From assembly GCF_910589235.1 (NCBI RefSeq), contig NC_060956.1, positions 17,704,999-17,768,998 of the forward strand: DNA of 64,000 bases, read 5' to 3'. Position 1 is the stretch's first letter. Each line of letters starts with the position of its first letter. The notes beneath the pieces were generated by a model that saw nothing but the letters and a program-made list of their open reading frames with translations, searched no databases and was not told where the DNA came from. Positions 21,465 through 34,721 of this stretch are shown here, one piece after another. A program made the translations under genes and the position numbers. The DNA is from Vespa crabro. Its lineage: Eukaryota > Arthropoda > Insecta > Hymenoptera > Vespidae.

Positions 21465-22854
21465 ACACATTCTTTATTATTTGCTGTTAGATCACATAGT
21501 CACATAGTAACGTAGTTTGTATTGTTTTTATCATAGTTTGAGCAATACAATATAACAGTGCTTATATAATTGCGTTATAGTGCTTCTACGTGTCATTAGT
21601 GGTGTTTTTTGAATATATTTATTAAAGACATATCGTAATTGATATTATTAAAATAATTATAAATATTAAATCCTCTAATGATACGTAATATTAGCGGTGG
21701 CTCTTAGATATTGCACGTTTTGATATTATGTTAACTCTGACTGTTAAATCTGTCTTCCAATTCGTTGAGGAAACGAGTCGTCGTTATCGAAACAAAGAAT
21801 AATGGATTTTATTTTTTTCAGATTTGAATACCTACGTTATAAATGTTTCTGTATAAAGTATTAATCGTAGATGTACTTCCAAAATGAATTAGTTTATATC
21901 TTAAATATTAGTGGATTTTAATGTGTAAAAAAATGTGCGAATTAAAAATATATTCGTTTTTTTTTTTTATAAGTTATATATTTTGCTTTTTTTTGTAGCG
22001 TGTTATCATTTATCGAAAATATTTGCGAAAAAGCATAATCATCATTCATATAGATTTTAAATTAATCTTAAATAACTTCAAAGTGTTATCGTCTGAAAAA
22101 ATCTATTTGTGTGAAAAAAAAAGAAACGCGAAGTTAATTTAAATGCCGTAATAATAATAAAAACAAGAAAAAAAAAAAAAAGAAAAAACGGAAAAAACAC
22201 AAATACTAAATTACTTTTATTTTCTTTTTATTTCGTCACAGTAACAAGTAGTTATGTATATTGTATGTAAATTATAGTCATTGATCAATGTGATTAGTAA
22301 AATTGTATGCATCCTGCATGATGCAATATTGATTGCAAAATTTTTGTTGCAGATATTTATAAATTATTGAAATATTAGCATGAATTTGATAAATATTCGG
22401 ATGATTATTTTATATTGCGTATTAGATAATAGAATATTTTAAAGTAATATTTTTGTTTAGATGTCTGCGAATGCTTAGATAAATTAGTTCTTCAATTTAT
22501 TTAAACAATATAAATGTGTATTCAGATATTTGTGGACACTCTATTACAGATCTTCCAGATTAAAATGAATTCCTTTGAAGGAGACGGACAATTATCTAGG
22601 ATAAAGAGCCTTTAGCTGAAACCTATACACCTATCATATTCTTTCATCCTTCGACTATCAAGTATATTCTACGTTAAGAATACTTTATGTCCGTACCTTT
22701 AATGAATTAAATAAAGGTACCAAAGTCGATAGATATTAGAAAAAGGTGGGAATACGTAAGATTCATTGATTTTCTTTCCAAATAAGTAATTATATATAAA
22801 GATGTACCTATTATCTCTTATCGACAAAAATAATTATTTTCTTAAAAATTATTT

Positions 22855-22925
<71 letters not shown>

Positions 22926-23437
22926 GTTATTTTCATATTTTTCTATAAAACAACGGCTAATAATTTATATACATTTTTATGTTCACCGATGAAAATTTAT
23001 AAGATCTCTATTGTCGTTCTTTTAATATATGATTATATATAAGTAACGAATATATTTGTGGATTCGTAAGTATTCATAGAAACGCACATTATTTATTATA
23101 AATATATTTTTTTTTATTTCTTTACATTGTGTATAAACATACCATAGTTTTTATTTCTTCTTTCTAAGATTATAAAAAAGAAATCTTTTGTAGCTCGTCT
23201 CTATAAAAATATAGATTAAGTAATTTAAATATAGAAATGATAATACTCTTCTAGTAAATCTATAATTCGATTTCAGTTAGATCTTATCTTACATAATAAA
23301 TAATTATAGTGCATCTTTATTAGGAATATTAAGTAATATTATATTTTGTTATTAAAAAATATCGAAAAACTGATGCTATATAAATACGTTGAAGAAATAG
23401 CTTATTTTAAATCTAATCGTAACCAATCGATAAAGTA
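21465..23437. other. Intergenic, 3' flanks of two convergent genes
   Basis: This is very AT-rich DNA between the stop codon of the NWD1-like gene and the stop codon of PAPSS on the other strand, so both 3' untranslated regions must lie here. It contains several AATAAA- and ATTAAA-like motifs and a long TA tract at 22860-22922. I see no further gene. Confidence 0.6.
22860..22922. repeat. (TA)n microsatellite
   Basis: A pure TA tract of about 62 bases between the NWD1-like and PAPSS genes. Confidence 0.95.
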
Positions 23438-25969
23438 TTAATTGTTATTTATTCGTTGATAGTATTCTGATAAAATTTTCCATGCTTTGGGCGCCATGAA
23501 ACCTTCTGGTGGATTTTCCCCAGACTTCGCTAGATCTAATACAAATATTGAAATATATTTAATTTTAGAAATAGTTTCACATAATCCGATCTTATTAGCA
23601 TTTTTTTTGTCTATTGATTTATCTAAAGGATGTTATAAAATATTCAAACTTACTTCGCATTTTTGTTCCTGAAATAAATATAAAGTCATCATGTCTTTCG
23701 GGATCATAAAACGTCATACTCCTTTGTTTTATGTCGTAAGCAGCTACTCGAAAAGGTATAATCTCAAGGTTTTGAAGACCAGGAGCCATCGAAAGTACTT
23801 TAGCGCCATGGGTACTATCATATAGATTACCATCAGGTGTAGCATCTTTATTTGGATGTGGTATACCGGCAGGATCTCTGCCAACGATATAAAAGTTAGC
23901 ACCGGCTATTAGTCTACCTTTGGCATGCCATTGTACCTAGAAGTAAAAATTATGGGAATAACAATGTATAATTTTATATTTATTAATGTAAGTTGTTTAT
24001 GAAGCGATATAATATATAATAAATATCCTTTTACTTCTGTTGGTCCGGCATAAGACATGGGACTAGGGAATATAGCTAAAATCGTATCCTCGTGTAAGAC
24101 ATCATCTTCGAGGACAGCTTGATGTTGTTTTATTCTGACTGCTAAAGGTACATCGTCATCTTTCGTCCACCCACCCAGAGGATGTAAAAGAAGAACAGGT
24201 TTACGATAACCACGTTCGAGCAAACGTTTTCTTGTATCCTTAAAAATATCATTATTATGTTTTATAAATTTGAAATTTTTCGAACGAATAATATATCGTA
24301 TTTTGTAAAATTTTTACCTGCATAAGAAGAGCATGTCCATTGTGTATAGGATTTCGAAGTTGAAAAGCGAATACCGCATCTGCTCCCATTTCACGACACT
24401 TTTCTCTGATCTCGTTAGGAGTCAATCTATATTCATCAAGACCATCGTTCCATCGTATTTTTTCAATTACCTCGAGTTCACCACCGACCAACCAATCACC
24501 GGATTCATATATCATTTTTATATAAGGATGACCAATATCATTCGTGCCAAATATCTTCGAACAACGTTCTTCCTTTCGATGAAAATAAAATTCCGGATTT
24601 CTAAGAATTGCCAGATTTCTTCCATTGTATTTCAGTGTCAAAGATTTAACGTTCTGACAACGTTCCTTATCGTCAACGTTAATAGCAAGAACTATTGGGA
24701 TCGATTGATTGATCTGTACGCCATTTTCCGTTAAACAGTTGAAATATTGAGACTGAAACATTAACGATAATTTTTCATTCATTGCACAGATAAAGAAAAT
24801 AAGAGAAAAGAAATTAATGGATAGAAAAGTTTACTTGTAAATATTGTTTCTCCTTCATGAATCCTTTAAGCGGAGCCGCCCAACCTTCAGCAAGAACTTG
24901 AATCCATTGAAGATCTACTTCGTTGATTTCGATCGCTTGTAAATTTTCCGCCTCCTTTTGAACATTCTCGATCATCGATTCAGGAACAAATAATTCATGA
25001 ACAGATCTTCCCAATCCGTACATCTTTGGTATGATATTACGATTTTCGAGAAATTCAATGACCCTCGCCGTAGATTCCTCTACCGTTGCATTTTCCGTAT
25101 TAACAACGAGATCAGGCTTAATAGGTATTTCATACTTTTGATCGATACCGGTAAAAGCCTTGATGATACCAGATCTAGCTTTCTTGTAAAGACCTTTTAC
25201 GTCTCGTGCCTCACAGATCTTCAATGACGCGTTAACGAATATCTCGAAGAAGGGCAATTCCGAATCTTCGTGAATTTTTCGAGCCATTCTTCTGTCCTCT
25301 TCGAAGGGTGAAACGAAGCTACATAAAGTGATTACACCTCCATCGGCGAATAACTTAGCCACTTCGGCCACTCGTCGGACATTTTCTTCCCGATCCTCTT
25401 TACTGAAACCTAAATTTCGATTCAAACCAGTACGAACATTATCACCATCTAAACCATAAGCTGGTATACCCTGTAAAATATTTTTATATTTCAATTTATA
25501 ATCATCGATAAAACCTATTTGATTGGTGATCTATTATATTATATCGATACTCTACCTGGGATACAAGAAATTCTTCTAACTTGAACGATATCGAAGTCTT
25601 TCCAGCTCCAGAAAGTCCAGTCATCCATATAGTACATCCACGAAAACCGCGAACAGTACCAACAGCTTGGCCGCGTTTCGCTCTAGACACATGATGAGCT
25701 TGTGAACTTACATTAGTTGCGATTGTCTGTAAACATCAGGACAACATGATTTATATCTATGGATTTTACTTCTTCTTTAATTTGTAAAGTAAAATTTCTG
25801 AAGGACGTACATCATTCCTCTTTACATTTTGGGACATTACTAATTCATATAATGTATATTTACATTATATATGTATATATATACGATCATAGAAAATTAA
25901 TTGCGGTTAATGTATTACCTGTCTTGCAGAGTTTTGATTTTCTGTTTTTTGTCGAGTTAGGATTCCCAT
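23438..25969 (-). CDS. Papss: Bifunctional 3'-phosphoadenosine 5'-phosphosulfate synthase
   Basis: Seven exons on the minus strand (25919-25969, 25556-25726, 24835-25470, 24318-24752, 24035-24238, 23654-23936, 23438-23535) join in frame to about 625 aa, the usual family length. The enzyme makes the sulfate donor PAPS from ATP and sulfate in two steps. The N-terminal APS kinase shows the P-loop GLSGAGKTS (about 54-62) and DGDNVRTGLNRNLGF. The C-terminal ATP sulfurylase shows the HxxH-type motif QLRNPIHNGH (about 417-426), HPLGGWTKDDDVP, ISGTKMR and GFMAPKAWKIL. All family landmarks are present and nothing looks broken. Start choice: the proximal exon begins ATGGGAATC at 25969; a distal alternative first exon lies at 27979-28029. 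Expression should be broad because all sulfotransferases depend on it. Confidence 0.96.
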
Positions 25970-27223
25970 GATCACTGAACCGAAATTTTATAGAAATAAT
26001 AGTAAATTCTTCGATAGAAAGGAAATACGAAAATATAAAATTCGGATACAATCATAAGAATGATTGATCTATGTCGATATAATGTATTTTATTCCTATTG
26101 ATGTTAAAGTTCAATGGAATATTAATTATCTTGCATTAAGCTTCCATTATTGATTGAACTTTTATTGTTTAATATTGTATTTTAATGCGTGATATTGATT
26201 CAATTTGATTGATTATTATACGGCGTAAAAACTATACAACAATTTAGAATAAAGATAAACAATTGAAAAAGATCTTGTCAGTCCAATCATTATATTTATA
26301 CCGTGTAATTTTCAAGTTATTAATTTGAATTATTCGATCAAACGATAAAAAAACTTAAAAACTTAATCTTTTTACGCTTCTTTAATGAACAAATTTTTAA
26401 TCTTATTATACAATCTTATTTTTCTACACAATTACACGTCCACATCACACCTTGTACAATTTTGAATAAAACGAGTTAACAGAAATTTAATTGTTATTCG
26501 TCTAAATTTTGCTTACGAATTGCATTCCGCGTTAACCGTTGATAAACTAAACAGTGTAGAACATGACTGTGGTTCGTTCGCGAGAAAGTTAAAAGAAAGT
26601 GACTTTCATTGCTAGCAATGCCTACAACAGAGGAACCAGTTCTCTTCAGACATCATTGACCTCCAAAATACTGAATTCTTTGAGAGATGAAATACATTAT
26701 CAAAAATTTATCAAAATTTAGATAACTTATTTTTATAAATTTAATCATAGTAATTAGATTATATTTTGCAACTTTTAGTATATAAATTATAGTTTATTTA
26801 ATTAATAATACGTTTAAAATAGAGTAATTGATTTTCCCTGGTTTTTTTCTTTTTTTTTTTTTTTTGTTGAATGATGATAACAACAAAACATAGATGATAG
26901 CCTCAGTATGTTAATAATATCGTCATATTTGTCTCTTTCTATTCAACAAAAAGAAGGAGTTTAACGTTTCTCGATAATTATTTCACTACCATTTGTATTC
27001 ACAGCTGAACAATTAATCGTTCAACTTTATACTTGTTACATTTCTTGATTTACAATAAGACATGTGTTTTTCTAATTTTCAGTTGAAATCAAATATTGAT
27101 TTTTCTTTAAAATTATCAAATATATCGCACGATGTGCACTTGCTAAGCTGTTTATCGTTAAACATAAGCCCATATTTTTGAAACAATTTTTAAAGCCATT
27201 TATTTAATAGTAAGAATAATAAT

Positions 27224-27277
<54 letters not shown>

Positions 27278-27978
27278 TTATCATGCAATTTTTGCGATAA
27301 ATTTATTACAGAATTTGTTTTTAATCTCCAAATGTCTCTGTGTTACATCGATTTAGAGAAAAAATTCAAATAAGAAATGACATTTTTTTGAACGCGAAAC
27401 AGTACGTTGATTCAACGATATAATTATAAATATATCTTAAATTAATAAATGTAAAACTTATCTATTTATTATGTACATATATCAAATTTATATAAGATAA
27501 TTGTGCGATATTAATGAAAATTAAACACTTTAGTCTAAAAGTATAATCTTATCTCAATGTCCTTGAGAGACAGTTCAAATACAAACTTACCATAATCAGA
27601 GGAAACAATAAGGCACGTGTCAGTTAATATGACTTATCAACTAATTCATTATTAAGCAACCAATTTATTTATTAGTCAAAATAACTGCAATATGCTGGTT
27701 TAAAGTCGTTGTTGTTTAATATGATTTTTTTTTTAAATAAAGAGAAAGGAAATATAGATCTATCTAAAAAAAAAAAAAAAAAGAAAAAAAAAGATAAAAG
27801 ACATATCTTCTTACTGAAGAAACGCGAAATTTTACGGCGAGAGTAAAACGATATCGTGGTGGAGACATATTAAAATTGGATAAATAAAAATATATTATAC
27901 AACGAACTTTATATGTTATATATTATATATAACATATAAGTTATTTTTTTATATATTATATAACGAACAGTAACTTAC
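25970..27978. other. Intron or promoter region of PAPSS
   Basis: AT-rich DNA between the two candidate first exons. It must hold the promoter of the proximal exon and is otherwise intron of the distal transcript. A TA tract lies at 27229-27271 and A runs at 27767-27791. No open frame of note. Confidence 0.5.
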
Positions 27979-28029
27979 ACTTCTTTTCATACCGTTGACA
28001 AGATTACATTTTCCATTTTCCACGTCCAT
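27979..28029 (-). CDS. Papss: Candidate alternative (distal) first exon of PAPSS
   Basis: On the minus strand an ATG in good context (GAAAAAATGG) opens 17 codons, reading MDVENGKCNLVNGMKRS, and ends at a consensus donor GTAAGT in phase 0. This is the same phase and same length (51 bases) as the proximal first exon at 25919-25969, so it can join directly to the exon at 25556-25726, which begins TIATNVSS. It would give a PAPS synthase with a different N-terminus from a promoter about 2 kb further upstream. This is inferred from splice and start signals only. Confidence 0.5.
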
Positions 28030-30434
28030 TTTTTCAGTACTTCCATTTTTTCGAGGAGAATTCATATTTCCAATATATATCGAAGTCAATAAAATGTTCT
28101 ACTTATTTTCCGCTTTTATTTATTTATTTATTTATTTTCTTTTCTTGTTTTTTTTTCCTTTTTTTTTCTTTTTTCTTTTTCTTTTTTTTTTGTTTTTAAT
28201 AGAAAATTAACAATTTTCGCAAATTATCTTGGTATTCTTATTTATAATCGTATATTTGTTTTTCTTGCTTTAGACACAATAGAATTATAAGATTTGAAGA
28301 TTTGTAATATAATCGAACACGGATAAGCATAGAAATGACAGAAAGACGAATCGAACAAGATTGAAGCAGCGAAGGTGATATACGGAATGAGTCACATACG
28401 TGTGCCTTCCATATATTATCGCAATGAGGGTAGTAAGACTCCCGTCAACGACACGATGGTTCTCGAAGTGGGGGACAAAAAGTTTTCTTTTTATATATAA
28501 TATATGCATACGTAATATGTTCTTGACAGTACGTCCCTGGAAGTACGTTTGTTTCTTTTGAAAATAAAAAAAAGACTTTATGGAAAAACTCGAGGTCGGC
28601 TAAGAAATAACTTTGAAAGTTTGAACTGCAAGTGACCGATCTGTAGTATCGTTTCCATTACAGAGAAATTTGAAAGGGAAAGGTAATGCAGTCTTTGCAG
28701 AAACATTAGCCTATTTATCTTTTTCTTTTTCTGATGTTTTTCTTTTCCTGATGTTTTTCTTTTCCTTTTGTTTTTTCCCCTCAAGTTTCGTGGAATCACA
28801 GTCATTGCATTCTTTAGCGCGATGGCAGAGAACTAAATGACTACCATTGATACAACCTCGTTAAGATAAAACGTGGTGAAAGGTTATCAGATTTCAATAT
28901 CCGTCTTTGTGGTTTGTTCGATAAGACAACGATTGCACAAAAGAAAACATATTAATGAAAACACGTTAGTCAACTCTTTTCCTGTGTATCTTATGAAACC
29001 TAAAACGAATTAGAATAAAGAAAGTTTCTATTGACAAATGTTTAGATTAAAAATTTTTTTACACGACGATATTAAATCTTCTTGATTCGATTAATCGTTA
29101 GATAGAAAGTTAACAACGCTTATTATCTATTTTTTTTGTTTTTATTATTATTATTATTACTAATATTGTTACTTTTTTTTTTCTTTTTTTTTCGATAAGA
29201 AATATCTATATATTCAAGCGTAATTCTTCTAGATTTGCGGCATCGCATTTTTATTTCGATTGTATTCTATGTTAAAAGAGATAAGAAATTATAACGCTTA
29301 CGAGTTTAATAATTAAGCGTTTAACGCTACGTACCATCGATTTGGATGCGGAACTAAACGCGCAAACATTGCATCATCATATTCCAGAACTCTTAGAGAA
29401 TTTACCTTTCAATGATATATAAAACCGTTTCTATGTCACTTTTTCAATTAAAAAGTCGAGACAAAAAGAAAACCTTCATGCTTGGAAGTGACATTGATCT
29501 GAAATTCCGTGGAAAGAAATTTCGAATAACGATTGGGTTTCTACATTCTACGTTTTTTTCAATCTTGCGTGGAAACAAATTTTCGAATTTAATTTTATTT
29601 ATTTATATAACAACTTGAACGAGCTAATTATAATTTTTTCTTATTTATACTGTAATTCAATAGTATACGGTATATAAGAATAATTTCTTAATTTAATTAA
29701 ATCGAATTTATACATCTCTATGATATAATTTTGAAAAGTTCGCTGTCTGCTTTCGATCGAGATTATCGATACTTGAAATACCATCTAGTATCAAATAATT
29801 CGAATTAATATTGTAAATGCATTTCTGATAACTGATCGATTTTGACGAATTGCTGGAGTGATATTTCAGTGATCTGTAATTTTTAATATATGTGTTGTAT
29901 CATTTAAAAAAAAAATATTTAATGTTAAAAATTAATCGGAGTGATAAAGTTTTTCAACAATTTTATTAAGAATTAAAAGATTATTATCAAGGATAAAAAT
30001 GTATAATTGCAGCAATGAATAGTTAATGAACCAATAGTCCTCACCTTAATAGTTAGATGTCACTGTGATCAAGAGAAGACATTTTTACTGATAAAACCAA
30101 TTCTCATTCTGATATATTCTTAGAAATTGCTCCAAAATTATCAATGATAGTGATTTTATTTTTATTTTTAATGAACCGATTTACAACTTCGTTTAAAGAA
30201 TCGATTCATTAAAAAATCGTATTCAAAAGATTGTATCTAACGAGAATTAATTCATCATCGAGAATAATTTATAATACAGTTTTTAATACTTTATCTATTG
30301 CAAAAAAAAAAGATTTTTAAATGAGAAATGACATTTAAATAAATTTAGTGATCTAACCTAGAAATGACTATTTGTGGAAATATTATATATATATATATAA
30401 AGTTTATTAATACTTACTATACATATCATTTGGA
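28030..30434. other. Intergenic between divergent PAPSS and XRCC4
   Basis: Upstream flank of both the distal PAPSS exon (minus) and the XRCC4 gene (plus). AT-rich with T/C-rich runs near 28120-28200. The longest open frames (60-75 codons) run through low-complexity sequence and I do not accept them as genes. Confidence 0.5.
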
Positions 30435-31480
30435 ATGTCAGATGTAACTATTGTTCAAATATTAAATGAAATTGATCAGATACAGTATATCTTATATACC
30501 GAATGGAAAAGTACATGTTTTAAGATCATGTTATTTAAATCGTCTGCAGTTCCATTAACGGGAGAGGTAAATTTTATCTTTCATAATTATTTTTATATTT
30601 TAATAATATGTAATAATTTCAGATGCCTGAAAATGATATAAATTATTATTCGCAAGAACATTCAAAGTCATTTAATGAATATTTGAAAGAAACCAAAGAT
30701 ATTTTTTCTGGTAAGAATACAGATATACAATATTTCTTTCAAGATAATAAATTTGAATGGAGAAGAAATAAACGATGGATTTTAGGAAAAATTACTATAT
30801 TTCCCATTTCCAATATTGCTCTTATATCTGAAATTTTATATGATATATTGAAACAACAACAACATTTACAAAAAGTAATTTCAGAATTAAGAAAAGAAAA
30901 TGATTTATTGACAGATAACAATAAAGAATTAAGCGTTAATATAGAGGAAATGATCGAAATGAAAACTAATATGGAAAAGGAATTATATAAAAAATTTATC
31001 TTAATTTTAAATGCAAAAAAGAAAAAAATTAGGGAATTAGAAGATAGTTTGAAAAATACAAAATATGGACAAAAGTCAATATTTGATGTATCTACAGATC
31101 AGAGTGAAGATTCAGATACGGACGATGAAAGTACAAAAAATATTGAATTACACGTAGAAAAACCAATTTCTTATAGATGCATGAATAAAAATAAGGGTTC
31201 AGATAAAAAAAGTAAAAAATCTTTTTATGTTCCTCACAAAGGAAGTAAACTTAATAGTAGAAGTATTGTAAATGAAATGGAAGCAACGACTAGTAGAACA
31301 ACTGAAAAACAAAATTATTTTGATAGCATTCGAAATGAGAAAATGAAATCTGTATCTACAACATCATCAAAGTCAAGTAACGATAGCGAAGATGAATTTG
31401 AATTACGATTGTCAGAGACATGTACTGACAAACATAATTTAGATTTTACAGAAGAATTAGAAGAAGAATTATTTTCTTAA
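30435..31480 (+). CDS. Xrcc4: XRCC4-like non-homologous end-joining factor
   Basis: Two exons (30435-30566 and 30623-31480, consensus GT and TTTCAG junctions) give about 329 aa, near the length of vertebrate XRCC4. The protein partners DNA ligase IV in nuclear double-strand-break repair. The best evidence is the central coiled coil at about 115-190: ELYKKFILILNAKKKKIREL matches the XRCC4 segment that sits at the ligase IV-binding helix, in the right order after an N-terminal globular head (about 1-110, with TEWKSTCFKIMLF and a WRRNKRWILGKITIF strand pair). The tail is Ser/Asp/Glu-rich and ends EELEEELFS, similar to the acidic end of XRCC4. The head is strongly diverged. XLF or PAXX are less likely because the ligase-helix motif fits XRCC4. 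Confidence 0.8.
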
Positions 31481-31951
31481 TAAAAATTTTTAGTATTATA
31501 CATATTATATAGTACATATACTATTCATAATTTATGTACAAAGAATGTGCAATTTATTTAATATCTTTTATTTATGAAATAATATTGATGAAATCAATAA
31601 TAAATTTAGTATATAATATATCATAAGATAGTTAATAAAAGTTTAGTACATAGTATATAAATTTGAAACTTGTAATTTTTAAATATTTTACTTGACAAAA
31701 ATATAAATTGTATATTTTTTTAATCATAAATCATGCAAAATATATAACAGAGATTTATATAACTTTTTGTATATAATATATGTATGTATATGCTTATATG
31801 CAACTAATGCATTAAAAAGAAATCAAGAAAGAAATAAGTAAAAATTGAATCACATGTTGTGAATCACAATACATTGTATATTTTATAAAATAACTTTAAA
31901 AAAGATATGTTTACATTATATGATTAATATTAAATATATATGTATTTTGTT

Positions 31952-32893
31952 TTAATTTATATTTGGTTGTATAAAATAGCTCGGATAATGTTGCACATTC
32001 TTATAATATGAATGGCCTCTTGGTTGTCTTATATGCTCTTTTCTGATATATACATTTTTATGATTAGTGAGACCAAAGAGATAAATAGGAAAATCTAGCC
32101 ATTTAGTTGATATCATTTTCCAATGATCTATAGGACAACAATTTTCAAAATGAAGTATTCCCATTTTTTGAAATAATTCAGTACATTTAGTTTTTTCACG
32201 AATTGGCCCAGTGGGTATTTTGTATAATAAAAAATGTGTCCATGGATAACGCGGAGGAAGGCTAATACTTCTATTAAATCTTTCTTGTTCAACATTATAT
32301 AATTTACGAATTCCATCCATAATAAGCTATAAAAGTGATATGTATAATTTTAAGAAGCATATGTATATATATATAAACAATATTTATAAATAAAATGAAA
32401 AGCTATTATAAAATGTATCAACTTTTATATGTTCAAATTTTTGAATTCCAATTTTTACGCATCTGGAGGCATCAATTAGCAATAATCGTTTTCCATTAAT
32501 AAAATTTTTAACAAAACATTCCTATATTAAATAAACAATAAAGAATTTAAAAGATAAATGTTCAATTTTATAAAATCATTTTTATGTATTATCTTTCCTA
32601 CCGTATATTGAGGTAAACAAATTGTATTTTGCAGCCAATTAATAACATCATCAGTATTCCAATACCAGCAAGGAGGTAAAGGAAAGTTATCAACAATATT
32701 TCCAGTTAAACTGAACAATGATAATGGGATTGGAAGCCAAGGTCTATATTTTCTGTTATTTTTATAAATACTAATTAATTCTTTTTGTTTTATTAGAAAT
32801 AATATTATGTGTACAATTTGATACTAACTTATTTATTGAAATATCAGTATCACAATGTTGTATAGGTTTTGATTTTAAAATCTGAGATAACAT
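31952..32893 (-). CDS. Small SAM-domain protein (SAMD15-like)
   Basis: Four minus-strand exons (32829-32893, 32602-32770, 32423-32521, 31952-32326) join in phase to about 235 aa. A sterile alpha motif spans about residues 53-110: it starts WNTDDVINWLQNTICLPQY and continues across the exon 2/3 junction with ECFVKNFINGKRLLLID and VKIGIQKFEHI. The C-terminal half is Tyr/Pro/His-rich with PRYPWTHFLLYKIPTGP and has no domain I know. SAM domains mediate protein-protein contacts; SAMD15-like proteins are poorly characterised. The gene is tail-to-tail with XRCC4 (471 bases apart) and head-to-head with RGP1 (674 bases between start codons). The SAM assignment is firm; the SAMD15 label is by resemblance only. 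Confidence 0.75.
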
Positions 32894-33567
32894 CTTGATA
32901 ATTTTACAAACAAATGCTTTATAATATGTTTTTATTATATATATTAGTACGTATATTGAGTCTTAGAAAAAATATTTCTAATAGAATATATGCCTATTCA
33001 TTTTTACTGTTGATATAGTAAGTATGTGTATTTCATATTGATATTCACATATTTCATTTAAGATTCTATTCTATTTATTTTCGTTTTTTTGCCTTTATGA
33101 TCTCTTATAATGTATGTGTAATGTAGTTGTATATGTCGACTCTGTGTATTCACTCGGAGATCTATCATACATATTGAAAGGAACAAATGTTAAATCAAAA
33201 TTAATCATATTCCTTCTCTTGTAGATCATTTAAATTGAATTAGCAATGTCGAATTTGCAAAATGCATTGTTGTGTATAAAATTGTCGTATTTTATTAATA
33301 ACAACAGATGATGTATGTACATGTCCGATTATATATTTTACATTTTTTGATTAATAACTGCCTGTTGACTTTGATATAAAAAAATTTTATTTTATATATT
33401 TTATAATATTCTCTTTTCTCTCTTATAGTTGTTTTATATAATATCTTAAATTTTTTTTTTATATTACAGTTTCAGTTTTCTAGGTGGATAGAATATAACC
33501 TCTCTTTTGACATTACAAGAAAAGATTTCTATGAGTAAGGTTATATAAATTTAAACATTATAAAAAC

Positions 33568-34661
33568 ATGATTGAAATTACTGCAAAACTTGTCAGAGGA
33601 TCTGTATATTTTTCTGGAGAAGTCATTGAATGTTTTGTTACATTTAGTAATCCTCCAAATCCAATTCATCAAATATCTCAGAGCCACAGGTATTATTACT
33701 TATGTCATATAGTTTTATTTAAGAGATTAATGTCATAGCCTTATTTAAGAGAATAATGTCATTCTATTTTATTTCAGTGATATTTTTGAAAGTCTTGCTT
33801 GGGCCAGTGCTCAAATTCATTGTCAATGTTCTATGAACAGTAAAGTGGTACTTTCAGATAGATTAAATACGACTGCTAGATTGGCGGCAATAAATGCAAG
33901 TAAGAAAACAAAATTATTATCAAATTATTTACTAAATATTTCTTAAATAAAATTAAGATGATTAATACACAGGGAATTTTATAGATACAACTTTTGTACC
34001 ATGGCAACAAGACAATGGTCATGCTATATTAAATACAAAGCCAAAAATTTTGTTTTGTGATTTAAGATTGTCGCCTGGTGAAAGTAAGACATGTAAGTTG
34101 TTATTATAACTTGAGAAATATGTATAATTAACTTTATTATACAATATTAGATAAATAATATAAAAATAAGATAGACAGGATAATAAAGGAATTGTTTAAT
34201 ATATATTAATGGATAATATTATTTTATTCGTAGACATTTATAGAGAAACAATTCCAAGCGATGCTCCTCCTTCGTATAGAGGCCAGGCAGTAAAATATTC
34301 TTATAAAATTACAATTGGAACTCAAAGAGTAAACACAGTTATTAAACTTCTACGTGTACCATTTAGAGTATTATCTTTGAGTGGTAATTATATTTATATT
34401 GTGTCATATATCCTACCTTTTTTTTTTATTAAATATCTGTAAAATAAAAAAAAATATATATATATTATTAATATTTCATAGAATTATTTTATTTCTAGAG
34501 TTACCGGAAATAACGACTTGCAACGATAGCGTTGATTTAAGTCCCAATAATCCTTTTATGGAAACACAGCATAGAGAAACCCCACTAGACATAGCACTTC
34601 AAACTCTTCAGGTTAGTTTTTTTTTAAATGTTTGTAGGAAAATAATAAAAATTACATTATA

Positions 34662-34721
<60 letters not shown>

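Noticed and set aside
24333..24734. 133-codon plus-strand frame
   Set aside because: It is the antisense shadow of a PAPSS coding exon.
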